This document shows positions 8,020 to 15,746 of a stretch of DNA of 20,750 nucleotides, one piece after another; the stretch's first letter is position 1, and each line of letters opens with the position of its first letter. Under the pieces are notes generated by a model. The model was not told the DNA's origin. It saw only the letters and a list, made by a program, of their open reading frames with translations, and did no database searches. This stretch comes from Clostridia bacterium (GTDB lineage: Bacteria; Bacillota; Clostridia; Oscillospirales; CAG-272), in assembly GCA_017612655.1 (NCBI GenBank), contig JAGAFM010000148.1:1-20750 (forward strand), read 5' to 3'. The translations under genes were made by a program, and so were the position numbers.

Positions 8020-8146
8020 TTCCAGTCAAAAGATGATGCACGGACGAATCTCCCCGTGTTGCCCACAGACGGCGATGCGGAGGAGATTTTTGCTTTCTTC
8101 GCGGATTATACCGTAAGCCCCGGCTTCCCCTGCAGGAGAACATGTT

Positions 8147-8183
8147 GCACCCCGATACGGATCCGGTTCGGATCTGGGGGTGC
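8147..8183 (+). promoter_or_regulatory. Imperfect hairpin directly upstream of the DivIVA-like gene's ribosome site
   Basis: GCACCCC (8147-8153) pairs with GGGGTGC (8177-8183), and an inner GATCC/GGATC stem (8160-8164/8170-8174) closes a 5-nt loop. The ribosome site GGAAAGAGG begins at 8184, the next base. A GTG at 8180 would be buried in the stem, which supports the ATG at 8198 as the true start. There is no T-run, so it is not an intrinsic terminator. Confidence 0.5.
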
Positions 8184-8197
8184 GGAAAGAGGTTGTC

Positions 8198-8914
8198 ATG
8201 GCCGAAAAGAAACCGATTGAATCGTTCCGGACCGCGCTGAACGGATACCGGAAATCCGATGTCAATGAGTACATCGAAAAGATCCAGTCCCAGTTCGGAA
8301 GCGTGGAGCGTTCCCTGAAGACCGCCATCAATCGTCAGAAAGAAGAACTGACCGCGGCGCGGGAACAGCTGGAACAGGCCAGAAGAGAACTGAAGCACCT
8401 CGAAGAGACTGCTTCCGGTTCAGAATGTGCTGCGGCGACCGAGGATACGGAGCGGGGAAATCCCTCCGATGCCGGTTCTGTTACGCCTGAAATCGCGGAA
8501 CTGAAAAAGAAGGCGGAACTGTACGATCAGATGACTTCTCAGGTCGGGGGAATTCTGGTTCAGGCGAACGCCGATGCGGCAGCAATCACGGATGACGCCC
8601 GGCGCAAGGCGGAGACCATGATCAGCGGGGTCAATGCGGAACTGCAGGAGGCCCGTCAGAAAGCCTCGGATCTTTACGGGCGCGAGATCGGTTCCGTCAG
8701 CGCAAAGCTGGATGCAATCCGCTCCAGCTGCTGTTCGGATCTGATCCGGGAGCTGGAGGAACTCCGGGATTCGATAGAATCGGCCGTTGCATCGGTTCGG
8801 GAAAAAGAGGAAGTGCTGGCCGCTCGTCTGGACAGCGCAAAGACGGAAATGGAAACCGTGTCCAGGGAGACCATCGCCAAGGCTACCGCATCAAGGAGCC
8901 TGAAGCTCCCGTAG
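8198..8914 (+). CDS. DivIVA-domain-like coiled-coil protein
   Basis: 238 residues from the ATG at 8198 (GGAAAGAGG upstream). The N-terminus FRTALNGYRKSDVNEYIEKI (about 10-29) matches the short DivIVA/GpsB motif, in which a GYxxxxV element precedes a coiled coil. DivIVA proteins bind curved membrane at septa and poles through this end (family knowledge). Heptad-rich stretches follow at about 28-72 and 96-225, broken by an acidic, Gly/Ser-rich linker (about 73-94). A second coiled coil with Ala/Glu/Lys composition fills the C-terminal half. Two adjacent cysteines occur in AIRSSCCSDL. The stop lies 18 bp before the next gene, suggesting one transcript. A role in division or polar organisation is inference. 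Confidence 0.75.
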   Translation: MAEKKPIESFRTALNGYRKSDVNEYIEKIQSQFGSVERSLKTAINRQKEELTAAREQLEQARRELKHLEETASGSECAAATEDTERGNPSDAGSVTPEIAELKKKAELYDQMTSQVGGILVQANADAAAITDDARRKAETMISGVNAELQEARQKASDLYGREIGSVSAKLDAIRSSCCSDLIRELEELRDSIESAVASVREKEEVLAARLDSAKTEMETVSRETIAKATASRSLKLP

Positions 8915-8932
8915 CCGTCCGGAGGTGCGTTC

Positions 8933-9658
8933 GTGAAACGTTTCGGTGCTTTTCTCCTCTCCCTGCTGGTTCTCCTTTCCTTGATTCCCGCTGCTTTGGC
9001 AGAGGGATCGGGGGAGGAACTGATGTCGGAAACAGTCTATCACTTTTCCGAAGACGATTCCGTAGTTCCCGTCTATGATCTTTTTCTTTCGGTTTATGAG
9101 AAAGACCGGACGGATATTCGTCTCATCTGCGGAGAGACGGAGTGGTTCTTCTCCTGCGACAATGTGTTTCGGAACACGCAAAAATGGGCGGATTTTTCTG
9201 CGAGCGTCCGTGTGATTCCAAACCCGGAGCTTCCGGAAGCCCTTCCGGAATCGGTTGCGTCCCGGGAGATCTTTTTGATTGATTTCCGGGACGGAGATCT
9301 GTTCCCGGGACCTGCTGAGATTTCCCTTCCTGCCGGCTCCTCGGGGACGGAGTATTCTCTCGTCGAGGTCGCCGTTTCCGAAGCCGGTCACCTCGTTCTG
9401 ACCCCGGTTGCCGAACACATTTCCCCCGATTCCGACGGGATTCTGACCCTGACTCTGACGGAAGCGCACGACTTCCTTCTGATCCCGGGAGATCCGGGCC
9501 CCCTTTCCTCCTATGCGCCCCAGGTAACCATCCCTGCCGCAGGCAATTCTTTTCTGACCGTTCTGATTTCGGTTCTGATTGTTCTGGCAGCTGCGCTTCT
9601 GGCCTATTTCGTGATTCGTCTTATTCTCAAAAAAACCGGACGGCGGGCGAAGAGCTGA
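8933..9658 (+). CDS. Secreted single-pass membrane protein, function unknown
   Basis: 241 residues from a GTG at 8933, set by GGAGGTG 5 nt upstream. Residues 1-23 are a cleavable-type signal peptide ending PAALA. The middle (about 24-200) is an extracellular, acidic, beta-rich region with no motif recognised. Residues about 203-230 form a membrane helix (TVLISVLIVLAAALLAYFVI), followed by a short basic tail (KKTGRRAKS), so the C-terminus is cytoplasmic. Only 18 bp separate it from the DivIVA-like gene, so it is probably translated from the same mRNA. It could be a surface partner of that protein, but only the position supports this. A hairpin follows its stop. Confidence 0.75.
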   Translation: MKRFGAFLLSLLVLLSLIPAALAEGSGEELMSETVYHFSEDDSVVPVYDLFLSVYEKDRTDIRLICGETEWFFSCDNVFRNTQKWADFSASVRVIPNPELPEALPESVASREIFLIDFRDGDLFPGPAEISLPAGSSGTEYSLVEVAVSEAGHLVLTPVAEHISPDSDGILTLTLTEAHDFLLIPGDPGPLSSYAPQVTIPAAGNSFLTVLISVLIVLAAALLAYFVIRLILKKTGRRAKS

Positions 9659-9661
9659 GAC

Positions 9662-9690
9662 TTGTGTTCCGACTGCTGTCGGGATCACAA
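9662..9690 (+). terminator. Hairpin after the secreted-protein gene, possible terminator
   Basis: TTGTGTTCCGAC (9662-9673) pairs with GTCGGGATCACAA (9678-9690) with one mismatch and one bulge; the loop is TGCT. It starts 4 nt after the stop. No T-run follows (ATCGTTC), so it may stabilise or mark the 3' end rather than terminate efficiently. Confidence 0.4.
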
Positions 9691-9720
9691 ATCGTTCAAA
9701 AAACATTTATTTGCTATCCA

Positions 9721-9749
9721 TTGACTTTTCAGTACCGATCTGATATGAT
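9721..9749 (+). promoter_or_regulatory. Strong promoter of the alanine-rich helical protein gene
   Basis: TTGACT (9721-9726), 17-nt spacer, TATGAT (9744-9749) with TGA just before (extended -10). An AAGGAGG ribosome site follows about 50 nt downstream. The near-consensus promoter and ribosome site together predict high expression. Confidence 0.85.
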
Positions 9750-9811
9750 ATTTTTGTAGATTAATCCATTTGAATGATCCAAGGATTTGTATGACAAGGA
9801 GGAAGTAAATC

Positions 9812-10363
9812 ATGGCATTTGATTTTTCTGCGTTTTTCGAGAAGGTAAAAGAGAAGGCTTCTTCCGCGGCATCCGCTGCAAGCAAGAAGACCAGCGAAGT
9901 TTCCACGATTGCCAAGCTGAGCATCAGCCAGAAACAGTTGGAGTCCGATATTGTAAAGATCTATTCCGAACTCGGAAAAGCTGTTTATCTGGCTCATCGG
10001 GACGGAACCGATGCTGCCGGGCTGATTGCTGAAAACTGCGCCGCAATTGATGAGAAGAATGCCTCGATTGACCAGATCAAGGCGGAAATCGCCGAGATCA
10101 AGGCAAAGGCAGAGGCGGAAAAAGCGGAACGCGCTGAAGCAAAAGCGCAGGCGGAGGCCGCTGCGAAAGAAGCTGCCGAAACCGTTTCTGCGGAAGCCTC
10201 CGAAGTAGCGGAGGAGGTCAAGGAAGCTGCGGAGGAGACCGCCGAGGCGGTTTCGGAGGCGGCAGAGAGTGCTGCTGAGGCCGCAAAGGAGTTTACCTAT
10301 ACCTGCGAAGAGGTTGTAGAAGAGAAAGCTGAAGAGATCCGCAAGGACATTCAGGACCTCTGA
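9812..10363 (+). CDS. Alanine/glutamate-rich helical protein with 11-residue repeats
   Basis: 183 residues, ATG preceded by AAGGAGG. The N-terminal part (about 1-100) reads like a widespread clostridial family that starts with an amphipathic Ala/Ser/Lys helix and continues into a two-helix coiled coil (KLSISQKQLESDIVKIYSEL, IDQIKAEIAEIKAKAEAEKA). In that family a zinc ribbon often follows (recollection, not checked). Here no zinc ribbon is present. Instead residues 117-160 are four tandem 11-residue units ending in a lone Cys-containing tail (FTYTCEEVVEEK). Hendecad repeats of this composition form long amphipathic helices, as in LEA-like and lipid-surface-binding proteins. There is no signal peptide or membrane segment, so it is probably cytoplasmic. 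Function unknown; its own strong promoter implies an abundant protein. Confidence 0.8.
   Translation: MAFDFSAFFEKVKEKASSAASAASKKTSEVSTIAKLSISQKQLESDIVKIYSELGKAVYLAHRDGTDAAGLIAENCAAIDEKNASIDQIKAEIAEIKAKAEAEKAERAEAKAQAEAAAKEAAETVSAEASEVAEEVKEAAEETAEAVSEAAESAAEAAKEFTYTCEEVVEEKAEEIRKDIQDL
10160..10291 (+). repeat. Four coding 33-bp (11-residue) repeats
   Basis: The translated units are AAKEAAETVSA, EASEVAEEVKE, AAEETAEAVSE and AAESAAEAAKE (residues 117-160). The repeat is clear at protein level but diverged at DNA level, so it is not recent slippage. Confidence 0.7.
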
Positions 10364-10394
10364 TTTGCAGTCTCCCGGATTCTTTCCACCGATC

Positions 10395-10425
10395 AATGGG
10401 CTGTTGGTTGTTACAACAGCCCATT
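10395..10425 (+). terminator. Perfect 11-bp hairpin after the alanine-rich gene, likely terminator
   Basis: AATGGGCTGTT (10395-10405) and AACAGCCCATT (10415-10425) pair perfectly around a 9-nt loop, 32 nt after the stop. The following T-tract is short (TTTCAC), so termination may be partial, leaving read-through into the ABC-F gene, for which no separate promoter was seen. Confidence 0.55.
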
Positions 10426-10483
10426 TCACTGACGGGAAAGAATCCTTTCCTGCATTTCGTTCAGACAAGGAGTACCTTCTCTC

Positions 10484-12415
10484 ATGCTCATACTCAGCTG
10501 TGACCATCTGTCCCTTTCCTTCGGGGGGGCCGAAATCCTGTCAGACGTTACCTTTCGGCTCAATGAAGGGGATCGACTGGGGATCGTCGGCGTCAACGGA
10601 GCAGGCAAGTCTAGCCTGTTCCGGATCCTGACCGGCTCATATCTTCCGGATACGGGAACCGTTGCGATTGCGAGGGGAAAAACCGTTGGGATCCTGGAAC
10701 AGGATGCCGGACTGGACAGCAGCAGGGAGATTTTTCAGGAGATGCTCCTTGCGTTTCCAAACCTGCTGGAGCAGGAGAGGGAACTCCAGAAAATGATGCT
10801 TGCCCTTCAGCGGGTGGATCATTCCCCTGAAGATGCTTCCGGGAATGCAGCCGGACTGGCGAAGTGCTACGCGGAACGCGAGGAAGCTTTTCGGGAATCG
10901 GGAGGATATACCTTCCGGGATCGTATCCGCTCGGTTCTGACCCGGATGGGTTTTCCCGAGGAATTGCAGAATCTGCCGATTTCCACGTTGTCGGGCGGAC
11001 AGAAAACGCGGCTGGCTCTGGTTCGGCTTCTTCTGTCAGAACCGGATCTGCTGCTTCTCGATGAGCCGACCAATCACCTGGACATTGAAACCATGGAGTG
11101 GCTTGAGGGGTTCCTTTCCGGATACCGAAAAACGCTCCTGGTGATCTCTCACGACCGCTTCTTTCTCGACCGGGTGACGAATCACACCCTGGAAATCGAA
11201 AACGGTAAAAGCCGGTTTTTTGAGGGGAACTACACCCGGTATCAGGAACAAAAGGCAATCGACCGGGAACTTGAGGAACGACGGTACGCGAATCAGCAGA
11301 AGGAAATCGCACGGATCGAAGCCTATATCGCACAGCAGAAGCGGTGGAACCGGGAGAGGAACATCATCGCGGCGGAGAGCCGCCAGAAACAGCTGGACAA
11401 GATCGAAAGGCTGGAAAAGCCCAAAGAAGCGCCGCAATCCATCCGGATCCGGTTTGAAAAATCGGGAGAATCCGGAAATGAGGTTCTGACCCTGAGCCAT
11501 TTGTCCAAATCATATCCGGGAAAACAGTTGTTTTCGGATGTGTCCGCCACCATCGGAAAACACGATGCCGTGTTTGTATACGGACCGAACGGATGCGGAA
11601 AATCCACTCTCATGAAGATCCTGGTCGGAAAGGTACAGCCTGACAGCGGATCTTTCGAGTTCGGCTACAATGTTTCGGTCGGTTATTACGATCAGGAGCA
11701 GCAGGAGCTGAACGAAAAAAATACGGTGCTCGAAGAACTGTGGTCGGAATATGAAAGCCGGACCCAGACGGAAATCCGGAACGCGCTGGCTTTGTTTCAG
11801 TTCCGTGGAGAAGACATTGAGAAGAAAGTTTCCGTCCTTTCGGGCGGAGAGAAAGCAAGACTGACTTTTGCCAAACTGATCCTTTCGAAGATGAATCTCC
11901 TGCTTCTGGATGAGCCGACCAACCATTTGGATATCCCTTCCAGAGAGGCGCTGGAACACGCGCTCTCTTCGTTTGACGGAACCATTGTCGCGGTATCTCA
12001 TGACCGCTATTTTATCCAGAAACTGGCCAATCGCATTTTTGATCTGCGGGAACACCGGCTGTTCGATTTCCGTGGCAATTATGAATCCTATCTTGAATAC
12101 CGCTCGCAGCACATGACGGAAGAACGGGACACGAAGAACGAAGCCGCGCTGCCGTCTGCCGGGAAGGAACAGTATCTGAAGAGCAAGGCGGAAACCGCGC
12201 AGAAACGGCGCGAGGAACGTCAGCGGAATCAGGTCAGGGACTCGATCCGCTCGGCGGAAGACCGGATCACGGAGATCGGAGAAGAAATGGCAGGGAGCGC
12301 TGCCTCGGATTACGTCCGTCTCTCGGCGCTGCAGAGCGAACTGGACGCTCTGGAAGAGAAACTGCTTTTCCTGTATGAAGAGGAGGAACGGATGGGTCCG
12401 GAGCCTAACTCCTAG
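10484..12415 (+). CDS. ABC-F family ATPase (YdiF-like)
   Basis: 643 residues, two ABC cassettes and no membrane segments, the layout of soluble ABC-F proteins that bind the ribosomal E site and ease stalled or drug-bound ribosomes (family knowledge). Cassette 1 has Walker A GVNGAGKSS (36-44), signature LSGGQ (about 168-172) and Walker B LLLLDEPTNHLDI. Cassette 2 has GPNGCGKST (367-375), LSGGEKAR and an identical LLLLDEPTNHLDI. The segment between them (about 225-325) is the basic helical arm/linker (YQEQKAIDRELEERRYANQQ onward). The C-terminal 100 residues form a charged coiled coil. Length and C-terminal coil fit the YdiF/Uup-type housekeeping branch better than a dedicated antibiotic-resistance member, but the sequence alone cannot settle this. 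AAGGAG lies 11 nt before the ATG. Confidence 0.92.
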   Translation: MLILSCDHLSLSFGGAEILSDVTFRLNEGDRLGIVGVNGAGKSSLFRILTGSYLPDTGTVAIARGKTVGILEQDAGLDSSREIFQEMLLAFPNLLEQERELQKMMLALQRVDHSPEDASGNAAGLAKCYAEREEAFRESGGYTFRDRIRSVLTRMGFPEELQNLPISTLSGGQKTRLALVRLLLSEPDLLLLDEPTNHLDIETMEWLEGFLSGYRKTLLVISHDRFFLDRVTNHTLEIENGKSRFFEGNYTRYQEQKAIDRELEERRYANQQKEIARIEAYIAQQKRWNRERNIIAAESRQKQLDKIERLEKPKEAPQSIRIRFEKSGESGNEVLTLSHLSKSYPGKQLFSDVSATIGKHDAVFVYGPNGCGKSTLMKILVGKVQPDSGSFEFGYNVSVGYYDQEQQELNEKNTVLEELWSEYESRTQTEIRNALALFQFRGEDIEKKVSVLSGGEKARLTFAKLILSKMNLLLLDEPTNHLDIPSREALEHALSSFDGTIVAVSHDRYFIQKLANRIFDLREHRLFDFRGNYESYLEYRSQHMTEERDTKNEAALPSAGKEQYLKSKAETAQKRREERQRNQVRDSIRSAEDRITEIGEEMAGSAASDYVRLSALQSELDALEEKLLFLYEEEERMGPEPNS

Positions 12416-12520
12416 GGCGGGGGCAGTATCCCCGTTCCAGTTTCGAACGATGCTCCGGGCACGGGTGCCCGATCCCGGGAAGAATAGGCCGATAACCTGT
12501 CGGCGGAGGGAGGAATGTCT
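12416..12520. other. Gap with two small hairpins between the ABC-F and AI-2E genes
   Basis: CGGGG/CCCCG (12418-12422 and 12430-12434) starts 3 nt after the ABC-F stop. CGGGCA/TGCCCG (12456-12461 and 12466-12471, 4-nt loop) follows. Neither has a T-run. No clear promoter was seen, so the two flanking genes may share a transcript. Confidence 0.35.
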
Positions 12521-13972
12521 ATGGAATCTGAGAAGAAAAGGCGGTATCTCCAGATTACCGTCTACGTCATTCTCGCGATTCTGGTGGTGGCCTACGTCAT
12601 TACTCTAGTCGCTCAGGGCAAAGTTCAGACGTTTTTCGGTACCCTGACGGAGGCGTTTAAACCGATCTTCTACGCGGTTCTGTTCGCATTCGTCGCCTGG
12701 CAGATTATCACAAAGTTCGAAAACGGCGTCTTTGCCGGCCTCGAAAAGAAAAAGAGCCGCAAGAAGCTGGTCCGGGGTCTGTCGGTTCTGTGCACATATC
12801 TTCTGATCCTCCTGGTGATCGGATTCGTGATCGGAACGATTATTCCGCAGCTGATCCAAAGCGTTTCGACTTTCGCATCCCGGCTTTCCGACTATGCGAC
12901 TTCCATACAGGAATGGTTCAACCACGGGGTTCTGGGAGAGGAGGAACTCTCCTTTTTGCCCGACTTCCTGAAGAACCTGCTGGCAGAACAGAAGGGCGCT
13001 TTGCGGGAATATACCAGTAACCTGATCCCCTGGCTGACGTCCAACCTGTCCGATATTCTGTCCAAGGTTCTTACGGAGGCCGGTTCCTATGCTGGCTTTT
13101 TCGCTTCCTTTGCCCGGGAGCTCCAGAGCCTGATCCTCGGCTTGATTTTCTCGGTTTACTTTACCCTGTACAAGGAACGAGTCATGGCGCAGATAGCCAA
13201 GGTGTTCCGCTCCCTCTTTTCCGAGAAAGCGTATCAGGTTGCCCGCAAATACGTTCAGGAAGCGAACGGGATCTTCGGCGGCTTTCTGGTCGGAAAAATC
13301 CTCGATTCCATGATTATCGGGGTTCTCTGCCTGATTCTGATGAGTATTTTCGGAATGCCGTACGCTCCGCTGATCAGCATGATTGTCGGGGTTTCGAATA
13401 TTATCCCGTTCTTCGGACCGTTCATCGGAGCCATTCCCAGCGCGCTGATCGTCCTGATTGCTTCCCCTGGCCATTTCATCGGGTTCATCATCATGATTCT
13501 GCTCCTGCAGCAGTTCGACGGGAATGTCCTGGGGCCGAAGATTCTGGGAGACTCAATCAATCTTTCTCCGCTCTGGATTATCATTTCCATCACGGTTATG
13601 AGCGGTCTGTTCGGCATCTTCGGGATGTTCTTCGGGGTTCCGACCTTTGCTGTCTTCTACAGCATCGTCAAGGATATCGTGGAAAATCGTCTGAAGAAGA
13701 AGGGAATGGACACGGAAACCGAGGAGTATTTCGCGGATCCGGTGTACGTTCCCCTGACGAAGGGACGGGAAAAGCGTCCCGGATTGATCAGCCGTTTCTT
13801 CGCCTTTCTGAAAAAGCACCTTTCCGCCTTTTTCGGGAAGCTGTTCCGCCGAAGGAAGAAGGAGCCTGATTCTCCGGATCAAACGGAAGAACAACCGGAT
13901 CGGATTTCGGAAGAGGCTCCGGAAGAAGTGCAAAAACCGGAAGAACCCCCGCAATCGGAAAACAAGGAATAG
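12521..13972 (+). CDS. AI-2E family (YtqI/TqsA-type) membrane transporter
   Basis: 483 residues. The ATG at 12521 is preferred over the one at 12515 because GGGAGG ends 7 nt before the former and only 1 nt before the latter. About eight hydrophobic segments run from residue 10 to 385, the normal pattern of the AI-2E transporter family. Family-typical motifs are present: VSNIIPFFGPFIGAIPSAL, and QQFDGNVLGPKILGDSI followed by LSPLW. Members include autoinducer-2 exporters and Na+/H+ antiporters, so the substrate cannot be named. The last roughly 90 residues are cytoplasmic and highly charged: first basic (FFGKLFRRRKK), then acidic and proline-rich, an extension beyond the usual domain. A strong terminator follows the stop. 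Confidence 0.9.
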   Translation: MESEKKRRYLQITVYVILAILVVAYVITLVAQGKVQTFFGTLTEAFKPIFYAVLFAFVAWQIITKFENGVFAGLEKKKSRKKLVRGLSVLCTYLLILLVIGFVIGTIIPQLIQSVSTFASRLSDYATSIQEWFNHGVLGEEELSFLPDFLKNLLAEQKGALREYTSNLIPWLTSNLSDILSKVLTEAGSYAGFFASFARELQSLILGLIFSVYFTLYKERVMAQIAKVFRSLFSEKAYQVARKYVQEANGIFGGFLVGKILDSMIIGVLCLILMSIFGMPYAPLISMIVGVSNIIPFFGPFIGAIPSALIVLIASPGHFIGFIIMILLLQQFDGNVLGPKILGDSINLSPLWIIISITVMSGLFGIFGMFFGVPTFAVFYSIVKDIVENRLKKKGMDTETEEYFADPVYVPLTKGREKRPGLISRFFAFLKKHLSAFFGKLFRRRKKEPDSPDQTEEQPDRISEEAPEEVQKPEEPPQSENKE

Positions 13973-13976
13973 AAAC

Positions 13977-14013
13977 AACCCCTGCCTGATTTGAAGAGGC
14001 AGGGGTTTTCTTT
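13977..14013 (+). terminator. Intrinsic terminator, probably bidirectional
   Basis: AACCCCTGCCT (13977-13987) pairs perfectly with AGGCAGGGGTT (13997-14007) around a 9-nt loop, followed by TTTTCTTT. It sits between the convergent AI-2E gene and metal-transporter operon. On the minus strand the stem is followed by a weaker GTTTCT run. Confidence 0.9.
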
Positions 14014-14085
14014 AGAGAGAATAAGGTTTATCCGTCGCGGCGGAACGTTTCGAACTTCCGGTTCCGGGTTCTTCCGGAGGAGAAA

Positions 14086-14940
14086 CTACTTTTCTGTACG
14101 AACCGGATGAGAAGACCTGCGCAGGAGTCCTCTGAGAAAGGAGAAAGCGGAAAACCCGAGGAAGAAGACGAGATTAACCGTCACGATGGTCGCTCCGGTT
14201 GGGAGACTGAAAAGGAACGACAGAATCAGCCCGAGAACCAGACTGAGTACCGAGGTCGCAACGGAACAGATCACGACGCCGCGGTAGCTCTTGCAGACTC
14301 GCATGGCCGTCAGGGCAGGGAAGATGATCAGAGGGGAAATCAGCAGCGTTCCCATCAGCCGCATTCCAACGACGACCGTGAGAGCAGTCAGCAGAGACAG
14401 AATCGTATTATAGAAGGAGGCGCGGGTTCCGGTCGCCGCGGCAAACGGCTCGTCGAATGTGATGGAGAACATCGGGTGATAGCAGACGAGGTAAAGAACC
14501 AGAACCACCGCGGAAACGATCACCGAGATCCACATATCGCTCTGACTGACCGCGAGAATGGAACCGAACATGTAGCTGTTGAGGTCGATGTTGAGACCGG
14601 AGGAAAAGGAAGTGACCAGGATTCCGATTGCCAGTGCGGAGCTGGAGAGCATCGCAACGGAGGCATCTCCCTGCATTTTTCCGTGTGCATTCAGCCAAAG
14701 CATGAAAAAGGCGGCAAGGATCACAATCGGAATGGCGATGGCCAGCGGTTCCGCTCCGAGAACAAGAGCGAGGGCCAGCGAACCGAATCCGACATGAGAC
14801 AGGCCGTCGCCGATCATGGAGAACCTTCTGAGAACCAGGTTGATCCCGAGGAGTGCCGAGCAGACGGAAACCAGAATTCCGACGACGAGAGCCCGTTGAA
14901 TGAAGGCAAAGGAGAAGAGCGAAGACAGATCAATCGGCAT
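14086..14940 (-). CDS. znuB: Metal ABC transporter permease (ZnuB/ABC-3 family)
   Basis: 284 residues from the ATG at 14940, set by AAGGAGG 9-10 nt upstream inside the end of the ATPase gene; the frame extends further upstream, but that part overlaps the ATPase gene. It forms the membrane channel of a Zn/Mn/Fe importer. About eight or nine hydrophobic helices cover the whole protein. The ABC-3 family hallmark is seen as DGLSHVGFGSLALALVLG (about 45-62). Other typical elements are GILVTSFSSGLNIDLNSYMFG and VVGMRLMGTLLISPLIIFPA. The gene overlaps the ATPase gene by 11 bp, which implies coupled translation. The symbol is by family; the metal is not proven. Confidence 0.9.
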   Translation of the reverse strand: MPIDLSSLFSFAFIQRALVVGILVSVCSALLGINLVLRRFSMIGDGLSHVGFGSLALALVLGAEPLAIAIPIVILAAFFMLWLNAHGKMQGDASVAMLSSSALAIGILVTSFSSGLNIDLNSYMFGSILAVSQSDMWISVIVSAVVLVLYLVCYHPMFSITFDEPFAAATGTRASFYNTILSLLTALTVVVGMRLMGTLLISPLIIFPALTAMRVCKSYRGVVICSVATSVLSLVLGLILSFLFSLPTGATIVTVNLVFFLGFSAFSFLRGLLRRSSHPVRTEK

Positions 14941-15715
14941 GTCCGTTTTCCTCCTTTTCCTCCGGATGCAGTTCGTGTCCGTGGGAGTGGGTGTGCTCCC
15001 TGGAATAATCGGCATGACACAGTCCGACCATCCGCTGGTACAGCTCCGTCTGGAAATAACCTTCCGGCGTTCCGTAGTAGAGCAGCTCCTTGTCCATATG
15101 AAGGATCGTTTTTGCCTGCTCAACCGCACAGTGAATATCGTGGGAGACCATAAGGATCGTGATTCCGCGTGTTTCGTTCAGCATTTTCAGAATGGAGTAG
15201 AGGTCGTGGGTAATGACAGGGTCCAGAACTGAGGCAGGCTCGTCCAGAATCAACAGTTTTTTCGTTGCGCATAGGGCCCGGGCAAGAAGGACACGCTGCT
15301 TCTGGCCCCCCGACAGCTCCCGGAATGATTTTTTGGATAGCGGGGAAATGTTCATCAGTTCCATGGCGTTTTGGGCAGCTTGTTTCTGACCTTTGGAATA
15401 GAACGGCAGGAAACCGCCGCCCCCGATGCAGCCGGTCAGGACGACTTCGGATACGGTCGCCGGAAAATCCCGCTGAACGGGGGTGGACTGAGGAAGGTAG
15501 CCGATCTCTTTTTTGCTCAGATTGTGCAGAATGACTTCCCCGGCAGAGGGCTTCAGAAGCCCGACCAGCGTCTTGACAAGGGTGGATTTCCCGGACCCGT
15601 TTTCTCCGACGATGGCAACATAATCCCCTTCCTCCAGGGCGAAAGACAGATTGTCACACGCAATATGGTGCTCATATCGGACGGTCAGGCCGCGTGTTTC
15701 AAGCATTACAGACAT
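14930..15715 (-). CDS. znuC: Metal ABC transporter ATPase with His-rich tail
   Basis: 261 residues. Powers the metal importer from the cytoplasmic side. Walker A GENGSGKST (37-45), Q-loop Q76, signature LSGGQ (134-138), Walker B LLILDEP (154-160) and switch His192 (VSHDIH) are all intact. After the ATPase fold, the last 28 residues carry seven histidines (REHTHSHGHELHPEEK and neighbours). This could bind the transported metal and sense or buffer it; that is inference, though His-rich tails are known in zinc-handling proteins. AAGGAG lies 12 nt before the ATG. The gene starts 31 bp after the binding-protein stop. Confidence 0.92.
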   Translation of the reverse strand: MSVMLETRGLTVRYEHHIACDNLSFALEEGDYVAIVGENGSGKSTLVKTLVGLLKPSAGEVILHNLSKKEIGYLPQSTPVQRDFPATVSEVVLTGCIGGGGFLPFYSKGQKQAAQNAMELMNISPLSKKSFRELSGGQKQRVLLARALCATKKLLILDEPASVLDPVITHDLYSILKMLNETRGITILMVSHDIHCAVEQAKTILHMDKELLYYGTPEGYFQTELYQRMVGLCHADYSREHTHSHGHELHPEEKEENGHAD

Positions 15716-15746
15716 AGGGGCGAAAACTCCTTTTTGGATAAGGTGA

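Noticed and set aside
8077..8102. GCGGAGGAG/CTTTCTTCGC stem after rpmB as a terminator
   Set aside because: It relies on several G-T pairs, its T-run is in the loop instead of after the stem, and it is too weak to call.
14107..15153. 348-residue plus-strand frame opposite the permease and ATPase genes
   Set aside because: It is extremely rich in Arg, Asn, Gln and Glu with no motif, and lies antisense to genes with intact family signatures.
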